Source: Leptolyngbya sp. NIES-3755 (lineage in GTDB: Bacteria; Cyanobacteriota; Cyanobacteriia; Leptolyngbyales; Leptolyngbyaceae). Taken from it: 64,000 nt of DNA. The notes under the pieces are model-generated. The model had not been told where the DNA came from. It was given only the letters and a program-made list of their open reading frames with translations, and ran no database searches. The position numbers and the translations under genes are program-made. Shown here piece by piece: positions 62,350 to 64,000 of the stretch (position 1 is its first letter; the number at the start of each line of letters is the position of its first letter). The DNA is taken from contig AP017308.1 of assembly GCA_001548435.1 (NCBI GenBank), positions 4,597,030-4,661,029 of the forward strand, read 5' to 3'.

Positions 62350-64000
62350 ATGGTAAAACCCATTATTCTTACCGTTGACGATGATGTTGATGTCTTGAGC
62401 GCGATCGCACGAGATTTGAGAAAACAATATGGCGATCGCTTTCGGATTGTCAGAGCCGATTCGGGAATGAGCGCGATCGAGGTTGTGCAACAGGCAAAAT
62501 TGAAAAATGAAGCGATCGCTCTGTTCCTTGTCGATCAACGAATGCCGAATATGAGCGGTGTTGAATTTTTAACAGAAGCATTGCAGACCTTTCCGACCGC
62601 AAAACGGGCATTGTTAACGGCGTATGCAGATACGGATGCTGCGATCGAGGCAATTAACAGCACCCAAATCGACTATTACTTACTCAAGCCTTGGAACCCA
62701 CCTGAAGAGCGGCTTTATCCGGTGTTGGATGACTTGTTAGAGGATTGGATGTCGGCATTTCGTCCACCGTTTGAAGGGATTCGGGTGATTGGAAATCGTT
62801 GGTCGCCGCAATCGCATCAAGTCAAAGATTTTTTGGCTCGAAATCAAGTTCCGTATGAGTGGTTTGATGTTGAGCTTTCAGAAGAAGCACAGCAATTAGT
62901 TCAGTATGCACAATGCGATCGATTACAGTTGCCGCTCGTGTTATTTCCTGATGGTTCAAGTGTGCTGCAACCGACTCCAGCGCAAATTGCCGATCGAATT
63001 GGTCTACATACGCAAGCTGGAAATCCCTTTTACGATTTGGTGATTGTTGGAGGAGGTCCCGCAGGACTCGCAGCAGCAGTTTATGGGGCTTCTGAAGGTT
63101 TGGATACGGTGATGGTTGAGCGAGAAGCACCGGGCGGACAAGCGGGAACCAGTTCGAGAATTGAGAATTATCTAGGCTTTCCGGTTGGGTTAAGTGGGAG
63201 TGATTTAGCACGACGAGCAGTCACGCAAGCAAAACGATTTGGAGTTGAGATTTTGACTCCACAAGAAGCAACTGGCATTCGGATTCAAGATGCTTATCGA
63301 ATCGTGACCTTAGCGGATGGAAGTGAGATTAGTTGTCATGCACTGATTCTTGCATTGGGTGTGTCGTGGCGACGATTGAACATTCCGGGCATCGATCGAT
63401 TAACAGGAGCCGGAGTCTATTACGGAGCCGCTCAAACAGAAGCGATCGCATGTCGGGACGAAGATGTTTATATTATCGGTGGGGCGAACTCTGCGGGACA
63501 AGCAGCAATGTATTTCTCGAAGTATGCTCGACAAGTCACGATGTTAGTACGTGGAGAATCACTGACGAAAAGTATGTCTCAATACCTAATCGATCAGATT
63601 GATTCCACAGCAAATATCACGGTAAAGACTTTTTCGAGTGTGGTGGAAGTGAAGGGTGAAAGCAGTTTAGAAGCGATTACAATCGAGAATGCGAACACTG
63701 GAGAACGAGACACCGTTCCAGCCACTTCATTGTTTATCTTTATTGGTGCAGAGCCGAGAACGAAATGGTTAGACGGCGTGATCGATCGAGACGATCGAGG
63801 TTTTATTTTCACAGGTGCGGATCTAGAAAAACGTCCGAAAGGATGGATGCTCGATCGTGATCCGTATTTGCTTGAAACGAATATTCCAGGTGTGTTTGCA
63901 GTTGGAGATGTAAGGCACAATTCAGTCAAGCGAGTCGCATCTGGTGTGGGAGAAGGCTCGATTTGTGTTCAGTTTGTTCACCAATATCTCAGCAAGGTCT
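62350..64000 (+). CDS. response regulator fused to TrxR-like flavoprotein (3' end outside window)
   Basis: At least 550 residues in three parts. Residues 5-125 are a receiver (DDD at 10-12, phospho-Asp62 in LVDQRMP, Lys113). Residues about 142-220 are glutaredoxin/thioredoxin-like with WSPQSHQ in place of CPYC. From 228 a FAD-dependent pyridine-nucleotide reductase (VIVGGGPAGLAAAVYG, PGGQAGTSSRIENYLGFP, VYIIGGANSAGQAA, VFAVGDVRHNSVKRVASGVG) follows. The thioredoxin-reductase CxxC position reads GAAQTEA, so the redox-active pair is missing. This is a common cyanobacterial fusion. It is divergent from the kinase gene. Confidence 0.85.
   Translation, partial: MVKPIILTVDDDVDVLSAIARDLRKQYGDRFRIVRADSGMSAIEVVQQAKLKNEAIALFLVDQRMPNMSGVEFLTEALQTFPTAKRALLTAYADTDAAIEAINSTQIDYYLLKPWNPPEERLYPVLDDLLEDWMSAFRPPFEGIRVIGNRWSPQSHQVKDFLARNQVPYEWFDVELSEEAQQLVQYAQCDRLQLPLVLFPDGSSVLQPTPAQIADRIGLHTQAGNPFYDLVIVGGGPAGLAAAVYGASEGLDTVMVEREAPGGQAGTSSRIENYLGFPVGLSGSDLARRAVTQAKRFGVEILTPQEATGIRIQDAYRIVTLADGSEISCHALILALGVSWRRLNIPGIDRLTGAGVYYGAAQTEAIACRDEDVYIIGGANSAGQAAMYFSKYARQVTMLVRGESLTKSMSQYLIDQIDSTANITVKTFSSVVEVKGESSLEAITIENANTGERDTVPATSLFIFIGAEPRTKWLDGVIDRDDRGFIFTGADLEKRPKGWMLDRDPYLLETNIPGVFAVGDVRHNSVKRVASGVGEGSICVQFVHQYLSKV

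Noticed and set aside
1-64000. Frequent GCGATCGC/CGATCG octamers as regulatory sites
   Set aside because: They are HIP1-type motifs spread over genes and spacers alike, a general feature of many cyanobacterial genomes, so no individual site is called.

Overview
The window is cyanobacterial chromosome. The evidence is two NDH-1 genes of the ndhF1/ndhD1 type, a PsbQ lipoprotein of photosystem II, a stand-alone carotenoid-binding domain of the orange-carotenoid-protein family, glycogen synthase, many cyanobacteria-restricted families (DUF760, DUF2358, DUF4112, TIGR02587/TIGR02588, TIGR03792) and very frequent HIP1-like GCGATCGC/CGATCG motifs. Moderate GC, short spacers and many small convergent gene overlaps suit a filamentous Leptolyngbya-like genome; the genus is inferred, not shown.

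Layout. 1-10 kb: SLH lipoprotein (partial), phoU, a possible biuret hydrolase, a U32 protease-family protein, cardiolipin synthase and an EEP-family hydrolase. 10-16 kb: an antitoxin with a decayed PIN toxin, conserved hypotheticals, a BaiN-type flavoprotein, an acyltransferase and AlkB. 16-31 kb: core metabolism and photosynthesis (glgA, cysH, hemC, a ThiO-like oxidase, psbQ, an HtrA/Deg protease, tRNA-Lys, coaD, aldo/keto reductase). 31-38 kb: an orphan GvpF/L gene, the TIGR02587/TIGR02588 pair, a complete TnpB element, mobA, a lipoate-ligase-family protein and the helical carotenoid protein. 38-45 kb: YbjN, DUF2267, a Rieske oxygenase and a two-subunit ABC exporter, one gene of which has a 3' frameshift.

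45-51 kb is the most accessory stretch. Two 85-bp palindromic repeats look like integron attC sites. They bound or flank small minus-strand genes: an aspartic-protease pair, a DUF3862 lipoprotein, a zinc-ribbon protein and a PIN toxin-antitoxin pair. No integrase is visible, so this resembles a CALIN-type cassette cluster. Next to it a complete 1.3-kb DDE insertion sequence with 17/19-bp inverted repeats and CTTCAG target duplications has split a former two-gene operon at a stop codon. A degenerate 42-bp tandem repeat follows at about 50.9-51.1 kb.

51-64 kb returns to core functions: ndhF and ndhD, a zinc metallopeptidase, the yqeK-rsfS pair, a MazF-type toxin-antitoxin pair with a small extra antitoxin-like gene, and a cyclic-nucleotide-binding histidine kinase divergent from a response regulator fused to a thioredoxin-reductase-like flavoprotein that runs off the window.

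All assignments come from reading the sequence and from knowledge of protein families; no database search was run.
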